64,000 nucleotides of DNA from Ophiobolus disseminans (GCA_010093685.1 MU006226.1:880964-944963); one strand, 5' to 3'. Positions 43,720 to 56,023 are shown, counted from the first letter of the stretch. Made by a program: numbers and translations. Notes: generated by a model from the letters alone, not told the origin.

Positions 43720-45318
43720 TTACTCTATATCCACGAACTTGAAGAACTCCCCGACCCAATCCTCAGGTATTACAACACGATCCAGCTCCTCAATCCAATC
43801 AACCACTTTCTCCACATTCTTAGCCTTGTCTATTGTCCACCAATCGTCCTTCTTTTCCTCAGGAGGATATGTGACCCAGCAGTCAATATCACTTGCCTTG
43901 AGCCGATCCCAGACATCGTCGTCATCGTACCACAGATCCGGGAAGGAAACGCCTCGGGCGGCGATGCAAGGAATATTGAACTTGCGCAGTTGCGGGAAGG
44001 AAATCTGATGATATAGCAGGTCTTGGATCCAGCCACGGATCTGCAGCGTAGGTAACGTGACTGTGATCTCCTCAAGACTCGATGGGAGGACGCGAGTAAT
44101 GGAACCCAGAATCCAGCACTGAGATGGCAAGCCTACACCATAGTTGCGGCCGATGAGGAAATCCTGTGGCATTGCCAGGCGCTTCAGGTTGGAAAATTGA
44201 CACAATGTGCTGAGGTTGTCGACGTGCTCCACCCAATCCATGTCATTGTTATCATCAACATAGACTTCCAAGCTCTCCAACGTGCTGGCGAGTCCAGCTA
44301 TCCGACTGAGCATGAAGTCGCACGCGCTATCTGGGAAGTTGTCAACCATGCGGACCACTCCGCGTTGATAATCATTTCGCGCACGGTCTTGGTCTAAATC
44401 TAGGTTATGAAAACAAAGAAAGAGGGCCTTCAGAAAAGGGAAGTTTGTGTTGGTAAAAACGCTCGATTGTAGCATTGGGGTCGGGTTGTAGAGGCCTTGT
44501 GACCAGAATGCGTAGGTTTTACAGTCCATTCGCACCGCTTCCACTTTGCACTCGCGGAAGAAACCGGGGTCGGTAGCGCGAATATCTTCGACGTCTTCCA
44601 TGTACGGCTCGGGCGAGATGATCAGAGACTTTACACGAGGCAGCGTGCAGGAACTCCAGTCCAGATCTCGCCCTATATACTCACAGCCGGTCACTGAACG
44701 TAATCCAGGGATGAGACGAAGGTCGAAGCGGGGATCAGCGCCAACGAAGGCTTCGATGGGATTTGAAAGGTAGCGGTTGGTATCGAGATAGAGTATTTCG
44801 GTACGAAGACCGTGCTCAGTAAGGATTTCCAGGGCCAAATCCTTTAGATTAGGTGTCACAGCAAGAATGACACCAGCCCATGCCACGTCGGTATTTCCCT
44901 TCAGAGCTTGACACCATTGCTCTGCACGCGCCTCCCATGAGCTCGCCATCTCGGCGTAGATACGGTTGAGTCCTCTGATTACCGTGAGGGCGGTGTTGTA
45001 CGTCACCTCCCAGTCATCGCGCTCTTGTGCCGACGAAATGTTGTATTCAGCTACCAGAAACAATGCTTTGACTTTACCTGCTAGCGCCGGTCGCTCGAGC
45101 AATGTTCGAGCAAGTAGAAATGTGTCCCATTTGTTTGTTGGGCTCCACTCACGAGAAATACCATAGGGACAAGCCAACTTGAGGCCCGCATATAGGGCTT
45201 CCTGGGCAGCATCTCTGGTTGTTCGACACGTAAGTGTCAGGTTGTATCGGCCGGCGCTATCGAGGCGCTGAGCAACGTTCAACTGAAGCTCGTCTGGTAA
45301 CGATAACAGAGTAGCCAT
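43720..45318 (-). CDS. F-box domain protein
   Basis: One exon, 532 aa. The start is the Met of MATLLSLPDEL; the frame is open 29 codons further upstream, but the F-box begins right after this Met. The F-box is at residues ~4-45 (LLSLPDELQLNVAQRLDSAGRYNLTLTCRTTRDAA), which would bind Skp1 of an SCF ubiquitin ligase. The remaining ~480 residues show irregular leucine-rich segments (LKALFLCFHNLDLD, LESLEVYVDDNNDMDW, LKRLAMPQDFLIG, LEEITVTLPTLQIRGW), a probable substrate-recognition region. Such proteins form a large, fast-evolving family in Pleosporales. Substrate unknown. Neighbour of a related decayed gene on the same strand. Confidence 0.8.
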   Translation of the reverse strand: MATLLSLPDELQLNVAQRLDSAGRYNLTLTCRTTRDAAQEALYAGLKLACPYGISREWSPTNKWDTFLLARTLLERPALAGKVKALFLVAEYNISSAQERDDWEVTYNTALTVIRGLNRIYAEMASSWEARAEQWCQALKGNTDVAWAGVILAVTPNLKDLALEILTEHGLRTEILYLDTNRYLSNPIEAFVGADPRFDLRLIPGLRSVTGCEYIGRDLDWSSCTLPRVKSLIISPEPYMEDVEDIRATDPGFFRECKVEAVRMDCKTYAFWSQGLYNPTPMLQSSVFTNTNFPFLKALFLCFHNLDLDQDRARNDYQRGVVRMVDNFPDSACDFMLSRIAGLASTLESLEVYVDDNNDMDWVEHVDNLSTLCQFSNLKRLAMPQDFLIGRNYGVGLPSQCWILGSITRVLPSSLEEITVTLPTLQIRGWIQDLLYHQISFPQLRKFNIPCIAARGVSFPDLWYDDDDVWDRLKASDIDCWVTYPPEEKKDDWWTIDKAKNVEKVVDWIEELDRVVIPEDWVGEFFKFVDIE

Positions 45319-46463
45319 TTTGCCAACTGAAATCTGTGGCAAAGCGGACGATTGATGTACCAACTGTATTGATATATTGATTTGACAACGGAGATGAGAG
45401 AGCACTGTCTCGAGAGTTGATCCGCGGGCTGTTGAGGTATGTAGAGCGGCAGGAGCAAAGCTAGTATACTATACAAACGTAGGCCGTTTGTGCTGGCCGT
45501 CACAGGGCTGAGCGTTCGACCTGATGACCCTGTTTGTTATCAACCTTCATAAAGGAAACTGCGTCAATGCCAGATTCACTTAGATAAAGGGTGAATCCGT
45601 CACCAGGCAACGCATTGTGGCGGCTGCTTTCTTACCTTATTAGAGCACATGTGATGCACCGCACTACCATTGAAGCAGAAAGTGTATAAGTCCGAGGCTT
45701 CAAAAGTTAGCCTGTCTACCCACACAACACGTTAAATATCATAAAGCGCCACTCTGTAGACCCTAAGTATAGACAGGTGCCCTCAAACGCCCCCGGTTAA
45801 CTCTCCACCCCACGTGGAAACACCACCCGCAGAAGTTCGGGGTCGCGCATTTCGTGCGTGGAGTTGTGCCGGCCGCGGTGCCAGTGTGTCGACGGGTGCA
45901 TGTACGACGCTGACAGAAGCAACCATTCGTGACACTCCTTGTCACGCTCGGCCGCGGATACTGGTGTTGGACGATCGTGTTGCCACCGTCAGCTGCATGG
46001 CCTTTGCAACTGTAGAGGTGACGATTATCGAGGAGGATATGGCTGACAGTTTTGGTTTAATCCTCCAATGTGGGTCTGCCGAAAGTAGTAATATTAGTAA
46101 TACTGTTTTCGCATTAGCTCAGCAAGGACATTGTAACATCGCTGACTGATGCGATCACCAAGCACTCTCCAATGTATGCATCGACGAGTGAAGAGCGCGT
46201 AGATTGGAGAGCAGCGTTATGCGTACATGATGCTTTCTGTACACAGGGTTGAGCAGGGAATCGCAAACTTGAACGCGCAAATGCCTCTTGATTTCTGTAC
46301 ACTGAGGACTAATATGACAGTGGCCGATCGACGCACGGCTCGTAATCCTCCTAGTCTTGCTGTATGTTGCTCACAGGCAATACCAAGTGGAATATATGAC
46401 CCAAGGAAATGAGGTATCGGTATTGGTATGTGGGGTATGCTGTGATGTTTTTCATCGGACTCT
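45319..46463. other. Intergenic upstream of the F-box gene, downstream of cox5
   Basis: Contains a 111-codon plus-strand frame (45814-46149) with no recognised domain or good splice context, so not called. Confidence 0.45.
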
Positions 46464-47234
46464 CTACTCATCGTTAAGCTTCTGTCCGGCCGGAAGATCC
46501 TTCTCGGACTTGGACTGGACCATCATGCCCTTGTAGGCGGTGATGGGCTCGGTTCCTTGGGACTATGACGTATTAGTGAGCGTGTCGCGAAAAGGACAGA
46601 TGCTGCGATAAAAGCAGCAAAGTAACGTGCCTTCATGTACTCCTCGGTGGCCTCTTGCCACTCCTTGGTCATGGTTCGTGGCCGAATGGGGCTGGCGAAC
46701 ATGCGCGTGAAAGCGAACACGGCGAAGGCAGCGGCAATGACACCGGCGGAAAGGAAAAAGACGTTGCGGCCCTCATCCGGGGGCGGTGGTCGTCGAGGAC
46801 CGTGGGGACCGAAGGCAATGTAGTATGCTAGAAAGCAGTGTTAGCAGGATATCCTTATAGACAGCTCTGTACCGCGGGCCAACTCGGGTATCCCAGCGTA
46901 AACACCCGATACGTCATACAACAGCTCAGTACAAAAATTTGTGTACGGGGAGAGTGTACGCACCAGCCTTCTTCTCCTGCATAGTCATCTCCTTCCAGTC
47001 GACCTTCATGCGGTCCCTAAGCGACATCCACAAGTCGGCCTGCTCCTGGGGGGGCATGTCCTCCCATCGCTTCTCGATGTTGGCGAGGGTCGGGTTGGAG
47101 ATGGCGTGCGCCTGGCGGGTCTGCTGGAGCTGGGAGGCTACGGGGGCAGCTCTGGGGAGGGCTGTGCGGATCGCGACCGAGGGGGTGACGGATGCGGAGC
47201 TCCTGGCGACCCTAGTGAGGGAGGAGCGCAGCAT
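46464..47234 (-). CDS. cox5: Cytochrome c oxidase subunit V (COX IV family), mitochondrial
   Basis: The minus-strand exons are 47234-46964, 46827-46631 and 46562-46464. The product is 188 aa. An Arg/Ser-rich presequence (MLRSSLTRVARSSASV) precedes the mature part, HAISNPTLANIEKRWEDMPPQEQADLW. The exon junction gives KKAYYIAFGPHGPRRPPPP. A single transmembrane helix (NVFFLSAGVIAAAFAVFAFTRMF) follows, then TMTKEWQEATEEYMK and SQGTEPITAYKGMMVQ. This is a nuclear-encoded subunit of complex IV in the inner membrane. The first intron is 136 nt. The second, 46563-46630, must start with GC (AAG/GCACGT) to keep the conserved end in frame, so it is a likely GC-AG intron. No GT donor gives a family-like C-terminus. 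Confidence 0.92.
46563..46630 (-). other. Likely GC-AG intron in cox5
   Basis: The donor reads AAG|GCACGT and the acceptor CATAG. It joins EEYMK to SQGTEPITAY in phase 0. The nearest GT donor, 4 nt downstream, shifts the frame. Confidence 0.7.
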
Positions 47235-49055
47235 AGCGGCGGGTTGAGTGGAGAGTGTCGAAAAATGGAAAAGGAAGAGAGACGCTTCCCGTCGAGGGAC
47301 CTGCAGCTGCCAATGGGTTGGTGGTGGTGATGGGTGGAGGTCGGCACAAGGAGCAATTCGCGAAAATGAGGTTGCTGGAGCATGCCAAGCGGCCGCACCA
47401 CGACAGGCCCCAGTGGCATGACCTTAAAACGCCCGTTAGTCAGCCACTCTGCGTAATGCTAGCGACTCTCATTGGCGGCTGTAGAAGACGCGGCTTTACC
47501 TGTCTTTTAAAGAATTCACATTGTAAACTTGAGTGAGGTTCTGGGACGGTGTGCAAGCTGTACCACGCCTGGTGGTGACACTTGGGTCGCTCTTGCGTTG
47601 ACAGAGTGGTGGTCGCGCAGCTCAGAAGGTATCGTGACTTGACGCACGTGGCTTGGGGCTTGCTACCGAACTTACTGGAAGTCGGCGAAGGCAACGATAG
47701 CGGCACCTTTTCAGTCTCGAGGCAGAAAACAGATGATGGATTGTCTATATGTATGTCTGCAAGTCGATCTAAAGCGTCTGGCGTATTGGTGTCTGAATTA
47801 TGTTCGCAAACTGCCTCAACTGCATGTGACTGCCGTTTGCTCTAACATCAGGATTCGACGCACACGGTGGCGTGAGGGCAGACAGGCTACGGCATCAGAG
47901 CGTTCGTTGCTCGAGTCTACAAACCAATGTGCAGGGTATCAATAGCATTGACCTGGGTTCAAAGCATGCGAGAAGTAAGATCCAGCGTCGTTGAAGAATT
48001 CGGAGTCGTCACAAGCTCGGACCGGCACTATGCCACCTGGCCACCATCAACATGGTCCCGGGGCTCCTCCCTGAGCTCGAGCTGTCAGCCTTATGAAGCT
48101 CTCTGATAAAGCTTGAGACGTTCGCTCGCCACGGCCTTTATGCAGGTACCTTCACAGCTCTGCACGCTGTTGTGACACAAGACCATCATGTGGTGGGTTC
48201 TCTTAGCTAATCCTGAGCCTAGCTCTCCGTGTCGGCCGCGGATGCCCTACACCTCACCCTCCAAACGTTTGCGTCGTCTCGGCGGTGGAAATCTCGGTGG
48301 TTACACCAAACACTCGCCTCCCGCGTAGTCCGATCACGCTGCAGCGCGCGCTTTGTTTATCTCATCGAATGACCAAAGGAGCATGCACATCGAGTTCTCC
48401 GGCGCGCGCCCAGCAGTGCTTTTGATAGCTATTGTCATCCCACCGGTGCGAAGCATTACGCGACGCGTGCATACCTCTTTCGTAAGCAGTATCTTGAGAG
48501 AAATTGTATTCCTGGAGCCAAGTCTAGCAATATGCAGTGTCCATGCAAGGGTTCAGGGTAGCCCAGACCTTGGACCGCGATGTTTTCAAAGAAGAAAGAG
48601 GATCTGAGGCTAGAGAACACACAAAGCCTCGGGAGAGTCTTCAGCGCCTGAGCAGGTAAACACATCCGAGCTGCGCCTTGCCCTCCCAGCTCCGTTGGAT
48701 TCCGCACGTCCAGCACGTCCAGCACGCGCCCGAGGTAGCATGCATTCGACGTGAGATCTAGGTCCAGCAACCGGCCGGGACGTGTGGGAGGGCAACGAGT
48801 ATATTATTGGGTCCCACCTGCAGCATATCGGATTACAGAAAAAGTACTAACACCTGTGACGTCTCCTTGTGGTCTTTGCATCTGAGTACTTAAGCGTTGC
48901 CCCGCTCTCACCCCACCACCAGACCCAACAAACACCGCGCCTTCCCAGCCATCAGCAAATCTTCTCACCTTCAACACACTTAAAGAGTGAGCCCCCTCGT
49001 CTGCCTTCCATCACCGCATCCCCTCTAACATCTCCCCAGCACAACTCAATACATT
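47235..49055. promoter_or_regulatory. Divergent upstream region of cox5 and GAPDH
   Basis: 1.8 kb with no supported gene. The 150 bp before the GAPDH start are pyrimidine-rich (48900-49050, CTCACCCCACCACC-like runs), as in strongly expressed fungal promoters. Elements beyond that are not identified. Confidence 0.5.
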
Positions 49056-50325
49056 ATGGTTGTCAAGGTAAGCTCCCTTGACCCCGCAAAAGCTTGGAGC
49101 AGCGATTGACATCTTCGGACAGGTTGGTATCAACGGCTTCGGTCGCATTGGCCGTATCGTCTTCCGCAATGCGTACGTTCTCCCTGTGTAGAGCCGTCTC
49201 TGGCGCTCGAGCTAATAGAAGACCACAGTATCGAGCATAACGATGTCGACATCGTCGCCGTCAACGACCCCTTCATTGAGCCTCACTACGCTGTAAGCAT
49301 CCCACATCTCGCATACAACAGTTCGATCCGCACGGAGAACGATGTTCCATCGGCACCGCCTTTTACAGGAAACGGGCTAACACGCCCAGGCATACATGCT
49401 CAAGTACGACAGCACACACGGCCAGTTCAAGGGCGACATCAAGGTCGATGGCAACAACCTGACCATCAATGGCAAGACCATCCGCTTCCACATGGAGAAG
49501 GATCCCGCCAACATCCCATGGAGCGAGACCGGCGCTTACTACGTCGTCGAGTCCACCGGTGTCTTCACCACCACCGAGAAGGCCAAGGCTCACTTGAAGG
49601 GTGGCGCCAAGAAGGTTGTCATCTCTGCTCCCTCCTCTGATGCCCCCATGTTCGTCATGGGCGTCAACAACGAGACCTACAAGTCCGACATCGAGGTGCT
49701 CTCCAACGCCTCGTGCACAACCAACTGCTTGGCTCCTCTCGCGAAGGTCATCCACGACAAGTTCACCATCATTGAGGGTTTGATGACCACTATCCACTCC
49801 TACACTGCTACCCAGAAGGTCGTCGATGGCCCATCCGCCAAGGACTGGCGTGGTGGCCGTACCGCTGCTCAGAACATCATCCCCAGCAGCACTGGTGCCG
49901 CAAAGGCTGTCGGCAAGGTCATTCCCGACCTCAACGGCAAGCTCACCGGCATGGCCATGCGTGTCCCTACTGCCAACGTCTCCGTTGTTGACTTGACTGT
50001 CCGCATCGAGAAGGCTGCTACTTACGACGAGATCAAGGAGGCCGTCAAGGCCGCTGCTGACGGACCTCTTAACGGTACGTGTCACCCACTTTTGCTGATT
50101 ACACAGTGTTAATTCCATGTAGGCATTCTCGGCTACACCGAGGACGACATTGTCTCTTCCGACTTGAACGGTGACAACCGCTCATCCATCTTTGACGCCA
50201 AGGCTGGTATCTCCCTGAACAAGAACTTCGTCAAGCTCGTCTCCTGGTACGACAACGAGTGGGGTTACTCCCGCCGTGTCCTTGACCTCCTGGTCTACAT
50301 TGCCAAGGTCGACGGCAATGCCTAG
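49056..50325 (+). CDS. gpdA: Glyceraldehyde-3-phosphate dehydrogenase
   Basis: The exons are 49056-49067 (12 nt), 49123-49172, 49229-49292, 49390-50074 and 50123-50325. The product is 337 aa, the standard length. The first exon codes only MVVK; then VGINGFGRIGRIVFRNA (NAD-binding), the active-site Cys151 in SNASCTTNCLAP and the catalytic His in the following helix region. The C-terminus is WYDNEWGYSRRVLDLLVYIAKVDGNA. It is a cytosolic glycolytic enzyme oxidising glyceraldehyde-3-phosphate with NAD and phosphate. Codon use is strongly biased to C-ending codons (ATC, GTC, AAG), as in highly expressed genes. A long antisense open frame (49363-50118) is a by-product of that bias. Introns near the 5' end match other Pleosporales gpd genes. 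Confidence 0.98.
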
Positions 50326-51961
50326 GAATCAGGACAGAGCCAGGCTATGCCTAAACTCTAAGGACTTCGCTTCTTTCACCTGATTTGGTTTATGAGGAGG
50401 TTTGCAAAGTGGTGTAACGATGCCAGCTACAAAAAGTATGCGAGGCTTGCAGTCTATACGATATGCTAGATATGAGATGAATGAATAAATAACCAACACA
50501 TGAATTGATCACCACGAGATACACGTGACATCTGCTTCAAGCTCCCCTCATCGGTCCAAATTCGTATCGCCGCAACCTTGTAGCGTCCACGTACTTGCTC
50601 GTTCCCGAGACAAACGCTGCTCCTCGTGCAGGATATATCTTCCGAGTACATCAGTCCTCGAAGAACAGAATTATTTGGCGTCGTTCCCGGACCCTGCGGA
50701 AGATGGTGCGGAAAGGAACGAGTGCAGCCCGGGAGATGGCTAGTAGCTCCATCCAGGTCGTAGCAACTGTCGGTTTTAAAAAGTGCCCGAGTCTTCTGTT
50801 TCGCTAACTTTAGAGTGGTTCGATGCTTAATTCAATTGATGTGGCGAACACCATGGATGTGGTCTGTGAGGCCTGGGTTCCAAGGTTGTATCTTAATACT
50901 ATCTTGTCATCGCATCATGTCTGGCATGCACACTATCTGACTGAAAGCCTTGTCGAGGTATCAGATAATCTACGTCAGGAAATTGCACACCAGAAACATG
51001 GAGTTAAGAGAGCTAACTGTGCTAGGCCTTGGGAGATAGGGAGCAGCGTTGCAAGCTTAATCATGTATAGAAAGACGGAGAGAGGTCTTCTTAGCTCAGA
51101 ATCTTGTCTTGCTTTTGACACATCTTCAAACATATGACATAACAAGTGAAAGAAACATAGAAAGACGTCCCCACAGTACAGGCATTGACTAGCGGCTTGG
51201 CATCCCTTAGTCATCGGACTCTTGGCCCTCCGCGATGTTGTCCAAGACTGTCCATCTACCGCGTTATATCACCCACAAACATCAGTTACACTCGTGTCTA
51301 CACCTGTGTTGAGCTACAATCGCTTACAATTACACAGAAATAAAGGTGGTAGCTTGAACTACGGCATAGTAGGAACGCGCCCATTGGTTGCAACTATTCC
51401 ATCTTCGCGAAGTAAGACATGATACAGCACGTGTGGCTGAGCCTTACTTACCACAGCGAAGATTCATTCAACGAAGACCTCACGAACATACTCCACTCGA
51501 TTGTCAACGTCGCTAGAGCGCGTCAGATCTCGATAGTTGAAGCGCATCACCGCCTCTTTCCAAAGACACTTCATAGGTCTCTGCATCAACAGCTATCTAG
51601 ATGCGGTGAGAACGGACAAAGTGAGTACGAGCTATTCTTTACGCGCTCTTTTCTATTGTCATCGTTTCACGTCAGGCTTCTCAATGCTAAGTATGCACCG
51701 GTGTCGCTGCTTCTATGCTGCGAGACTCTCAGACATTCCCAGCATGCTGTTTACGCCAAACCAAGCGCCGAGCGACCATTCACTTCCATGACCTACAGTC
51801 TGCTTCTAAAATCTTCCTGATCGCTCTCTTACTGTCCACAATACATCTCTAGCGTTCGCAGTCCATTATTTGTTTGTTTTACTGACGCAACGCACTAGCC
51901 GGCGGAAGGTACAAGATAGGAGCAAGGCGTCGGCGCCCGTCTTATTAACTCCGCTGAAACC
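50326..51961. other. Intergenic between GAPDH and HDA1
   Basis: 1.6 kb. A 133-codon plus frame (51419-51820) lies just upstream of HDA1 but has no recognised domain; it may be leader or promoter sequence. Confidence 0.45.
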
Positions 51962-54815
51962 ATGGAAGAAGACTATCCTATGACCGACCAGGACTCGGTT
52001 CTGGCTTCAACAGAGTTGAATGGTGATGGACTGCCGACAACAGTGGATCCTTCGAAACTTGGACTTCAGAGCTCCACTTTCCCGAGGACTGAACAGCTGC
52101 CGTTCCACAGCCCCACCAAGGCTTCATCTTTCAACCGTCCGGTCACTCAAACTGAGAATGGGTTCGGAGCACCGCGATTTTCGGGCAGAATGGATGTCTC
52201 GCATCCAGTGTCAACGCGTAGACAAAGCCCACACATAGGTATACCCCCTCTACCTAGGGAGCCAGCACTACCTTATGCGACATCAAAGACGGGATTAGTA
52301 TACGATCCGCGCATGCGATTTCATGCTGAGCTTCCCGACGGTTCTTCGACTGAAGATGACATTCACCCCGAAGACCCACGTCGGATCCATTCTATCTTTG
52401 AAGAGATTAGACAAGCTGGGCTAGTAGGATCATCAAGCACGGAAGACCAATCACGGGAGGCATTTTGCTGGAGAATTGCTATACGCATGGCCACCAAAGC
52501 TGAGATCCGACTGATTCACACTGAAGAGCATTACGAATTCGTGGAATCTTTGCAAGGCATGTGTGACCCATGTCGTATCATCACCTGACGTAGCTGACAT
52601 GAGGCGCAGTGATGTCTGTAGATCAATTAAAGTTTGAAGCCTTGCAATTGGATTCGATCTATTTCAACCACTCTACTTTCGAATGCGCAAAGCTCGCAGC
52701 AGGTGGAGCCATCGAAGCCTGCAGGGCTGTAGTACAAGGCCAAGTTCGTAACGCGATAGCCATCATCCGCCCACCGGGTCATCATGCAGAAAGTACACAG
52801 CCATCTGGTTTCTGTATCTTCAACAACGTTCCAATAGCAACACGCGTCTGTCAGGCAAGCTTTCCCGAAAAGTGCCGCAAGGTTTTGATCTTAGATTGGG
52901 ATGTTCACCACGGTAATGGCATCCAGCACGCCTTCTACGACGATCCAAACGTACTCTACATCTCCCTGCATGTTTACCGGGACGGCAACTTCTATCCAAA
53001 TCTTCCAGATGGCAATCTTGACTACTGCGGAGAAGGTCCCGGCGAGGGCAAGAATGTCAACATCCCATGGGCAGAGCACGGGATGGGAGATGCAGAGTAC
53101 CTCTATGCGTTTCAAGAGATCGTGATGCCGATCGCGAGGGAGTTTGATCCAGATCTCGTCATCATTTCTGCTGGTTTTGATGCAGCAGAGGGTGATCTAT
53201 TAGGTGGTTGTTTCGTGACGCCTGCAGGATATGGGCACATGACGCATATGCTCATGGCCTTGGCGAATGGAAAACTCGTGGTATGCCTTGAGGGGGGGTA
53301 TAATCTACGCTCCATCGCCCGTTCCGCATTGGCTGTCACCAGAGTGTTGTTGGGCGAGCAACCGGATCGAATACACAAAGACTCTGTTCAGGTGCATAAG
53401 GAAACCGCGATCCACACAATCGATCAGGTCAAACGCCAACACTCGAAATACTGGAAAAACCTATACCCCAAATATTTCGAAAAGACAGACCCTGGTTACG
53501 CTGACAAGATTCGGTTGCACAAGCTCATACGAGAATGGCAAAGTGGACGCCTTGCAGAAGAACACACCATGACACCTCTGCAAATCAACAAGGCAGGCCT
53601 TGATCAAACCTTCCAGCACAACGTTATTGCCACGTAAGTGACGGCCAACACTCTATTCCTACCGTAACTGATAGACGTAGGCCCTATTACACAGATCGGC
53701 ATCCTCTTCTAGTAATATTCCATGACCCACCCAGCCTGCAGGCAAATGCAGATCCGGTCACGGGAAAGAGGGAACTGCACAATTCCTGGCTTGTAAGTGA
53801 CAGTACAGTCTTGCGCTGTCTCTCCGCTGACTTTGAACGCAAAGACTGATGTCACCAAGAAGTACGTTGATTGGGCCGTGGAGAACGGCTTCCAGGTCAT
53901 TGACGTAAACGTCCCTAGGATTGTTTCTGTTGTGGAAGTAAGTTATGTCTCAATCTGTTTGAGCACGTCACTGATAACATCCAGCTTGACCAAACTTACG
54001 TGAGATCGGATGACTCCGCGACACGAGCCCTACAAACCCGTGAGCTTGCGGCGTATCTTTGGGATAACTACATTGAGTAAGTGATCGACGACGGAATAGA
54101 TTATGTATTGACTCGTTTCCAGACCAAGCGAGGCAACACAAGTGTTCTTTATGGGCATCGGGGACGCCTACCTAGGTCTTGTAGATCTCTTAAGCAACCA
54201 CGGTTCGTACACCCGTTCACTGAGTATAATGCTTGCTAACCATGTAGATAATTGTACGAAACATGACAGCATTGTCGAATGCTTGATCGGGTTTGTGGCA
54301 GAGACCACGATTCAATCGATAAAACGAGCGACGGACGATACCATCGCGAACTGGTACTACGAGGTATGCAATAAGCGCCATTTGTAACACCGGGTTGACG
54401 CTAATTACAACCTTCACAGCATTCCAAGATCTTCATCAAGAACAGCCACTATGTCTGGGATCCATCACGACAACGCAAGCTCCGTCGAAAGCTCGGTAAC
54501 CTTGTCAAATCGCCGCAGGACTCTCTCGATACGATGCTGGAGGCGCATCTGGAAGAGGTGCAGAAGCTGCTATTGGAGAAGAAGAGCGAGTACGAGGAGA
54601 TGATCGACATATCCAGTCAAACTGACGACCAAACGCAGATGACCAGCGGTCTGCGAAGCCCTCCACAACTTGGCGGAGCTTTCACGTCACACTCGCGGCA
54701 AAGTAGCGCATCGAACGCTGTGAAGATGACCTCGAAGGGGCCGGAGATGGGTTTTTTCACCGCCCAAACATACGGTCCCAAGACCCCTAGAAGTCCGCTG
54801 AAGCGAACGTTTTGA
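51962..54815 (+). CDS. hda1: Class II histone deacetylase Hda1/Clr3-type
   Basis: The exons are 51962-52556, 52610-53633, 53681-53792, 53845-53937, 53985-54076, 54123-54202, 54248-54363 and 54420-54815. The product is 835 aa. After a disordered N-terminus of ~110 residues comes the deacetylase fold: RIHSIFEEIRQAGL, IRPPGHHAE (paired His), LILDWDVHHGNG (Zn ligands Asp and His), SAGFDAAEGD (Zn ligand Asp) and VVCLEGGYN (catalytic Tyr). The C-terminal third is an Arb2-type domain (WAVENGFQVIDVNVP, AAYLWDNYIEPSEATQVFFMGIGDAYLGL). It removes acetyl groups from histone tails in the nucleus and promotes silencing. The first intron appears to be GC-AG (AAG/GCATGT). The intron before exon 4 uses an AAG acceptor. 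All eight exons close in phase. Confidence 0.95.
52557..52609 (+). other. Likely GC-AG intron in hda1
   Basis: The donor CAAG|GCATGT and acceptor GCGCAG give FVESLQVMSVDQL, the same length as yeast Hda1 in this stretch. A GT donor 6 nt downstream (GTGACC) also keeps frame but inserts two residues and has a poorer consensus. Confidence 0.6.
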
Positions 54816-56023
54816 GTCGTCTACCGAAGTGGACAGCACGCAGTTTTCCTTGAATCTTTGTTCGCTGGAGCTTGACTTTGCATTGCTTTGGGCGCACCTA
54901 TTTGCTTAGCATTGATCTTCGTTTCGGCGTATTTGCCGTGTAGCGGTAGCTCAGCGAGGAACATGTGTACGCAGATATCGAAACTTCTGGACATACAATT
55001 AGCAATCGCAGCTTGAAAGCCTGTTCCTGGCTCCGGAAGTTGGAGCTGGACATGTGCTCGTGTGATATTCTGCTGACATAACAACGACGGGCGACGCACT
55101 CTCACGCACCATCGGAGTCCAGCTTAATCATACAGCAGCTGAACAAACTCCAAGTATTCAGCGACGATGCTTTTGTTGCGCCAAAGCTACTTCCCCCTGA
55201 TGCCAAGTCCCTCCATCGCTAACGTGGAGCGCGCCTTCCCGCGATCAGCAAAAGTGGGTCCAGGGCTTGACGACCAACAACTCATCTCAGCTGCCACCGA
55301 CGGCGCGGCAATAGAACTTTGGAGATTTGACTCTTGGTAGTCTATGGCCCCTTACTAACATCGCAGCAAGTAAGGCGTGTGATGTGTAACGAGATTTGCT
55401 GATGGTGAATAGAAGGGAACATATCAGATCAGCAACATCGATGGGACATTGAGACGTAACGAGACTCTTGTTACAGACGTTTACGTCTCACGCCAATTGA
55501 CCAAGAACGGCCGCGTCGCGCAAACGAACGACAGTCATAATGCGAGGGCGGGTATGCGCGCGTTTCCTGCATTGGACGCAAGCGCATCACCCAGTAGGCA
55601 TTCGCGATATCCATCGTGGCCAGCCAGTTTGCGATAAAAACTCTCCAATGCTGCATGTTAGCACAAGCGCAGGTATCCGTCAACGGTGCAGGTATGTTGT
55701 CATATGAGTTGCGAACGCCGTACTTGGCCTCTGCGCGTGAGGCTGGAGGGCGCTGACAGACTATGCTTTAGTCCTTGGCAGCATCAAACTACGCTGAAGG
55801 CGTATCACCATGGCGCATGTGAGCGGTAATAAGATCCAGTATTGGCCGCTTTTTGTCGGACATTTTCAATATCCATCCTTTGTCACTACACGCTCCTTGT
55901 TTTCTGTCTTTTCACGTCACTCCTTCCTGTCTATCTTCGACGATTTAGTTATTACCTGTAGAAGCTGTCTGCGTTGGATGTTGAACCCTATCGCAATCTC
56001 AAAACATTTCAGACGAGGGTGCA
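54816..56023. other. Intergenic between hda1 and cupredoxin gene
   Basis: 1.2 kb, only short frames. Promoter of the cupredoxin gene is expected in the last few hundred bases. Confidence 0.5.

Noticed and set aside
45814..46149. 111-codon plus-strand frame between the F-box and cox5 genes
   Set aside because: No domain, no supporting context, and composition typical of random GC-rich sequence.
49363..50118. 251-codon open frame antisense to the GAPDH gene
   Set aside because: It is a codon-bias shadow: highly biased C-ending codons remove stops from the complementary frame. The sense strand encodes invariant GAPDH sequence.
51419..51820. 133-codon plus-strand frame just upstream of hda1
   Set aside because: No recognised domain and no phase-consistent splice into hda1; likely leader or promoter sequence.
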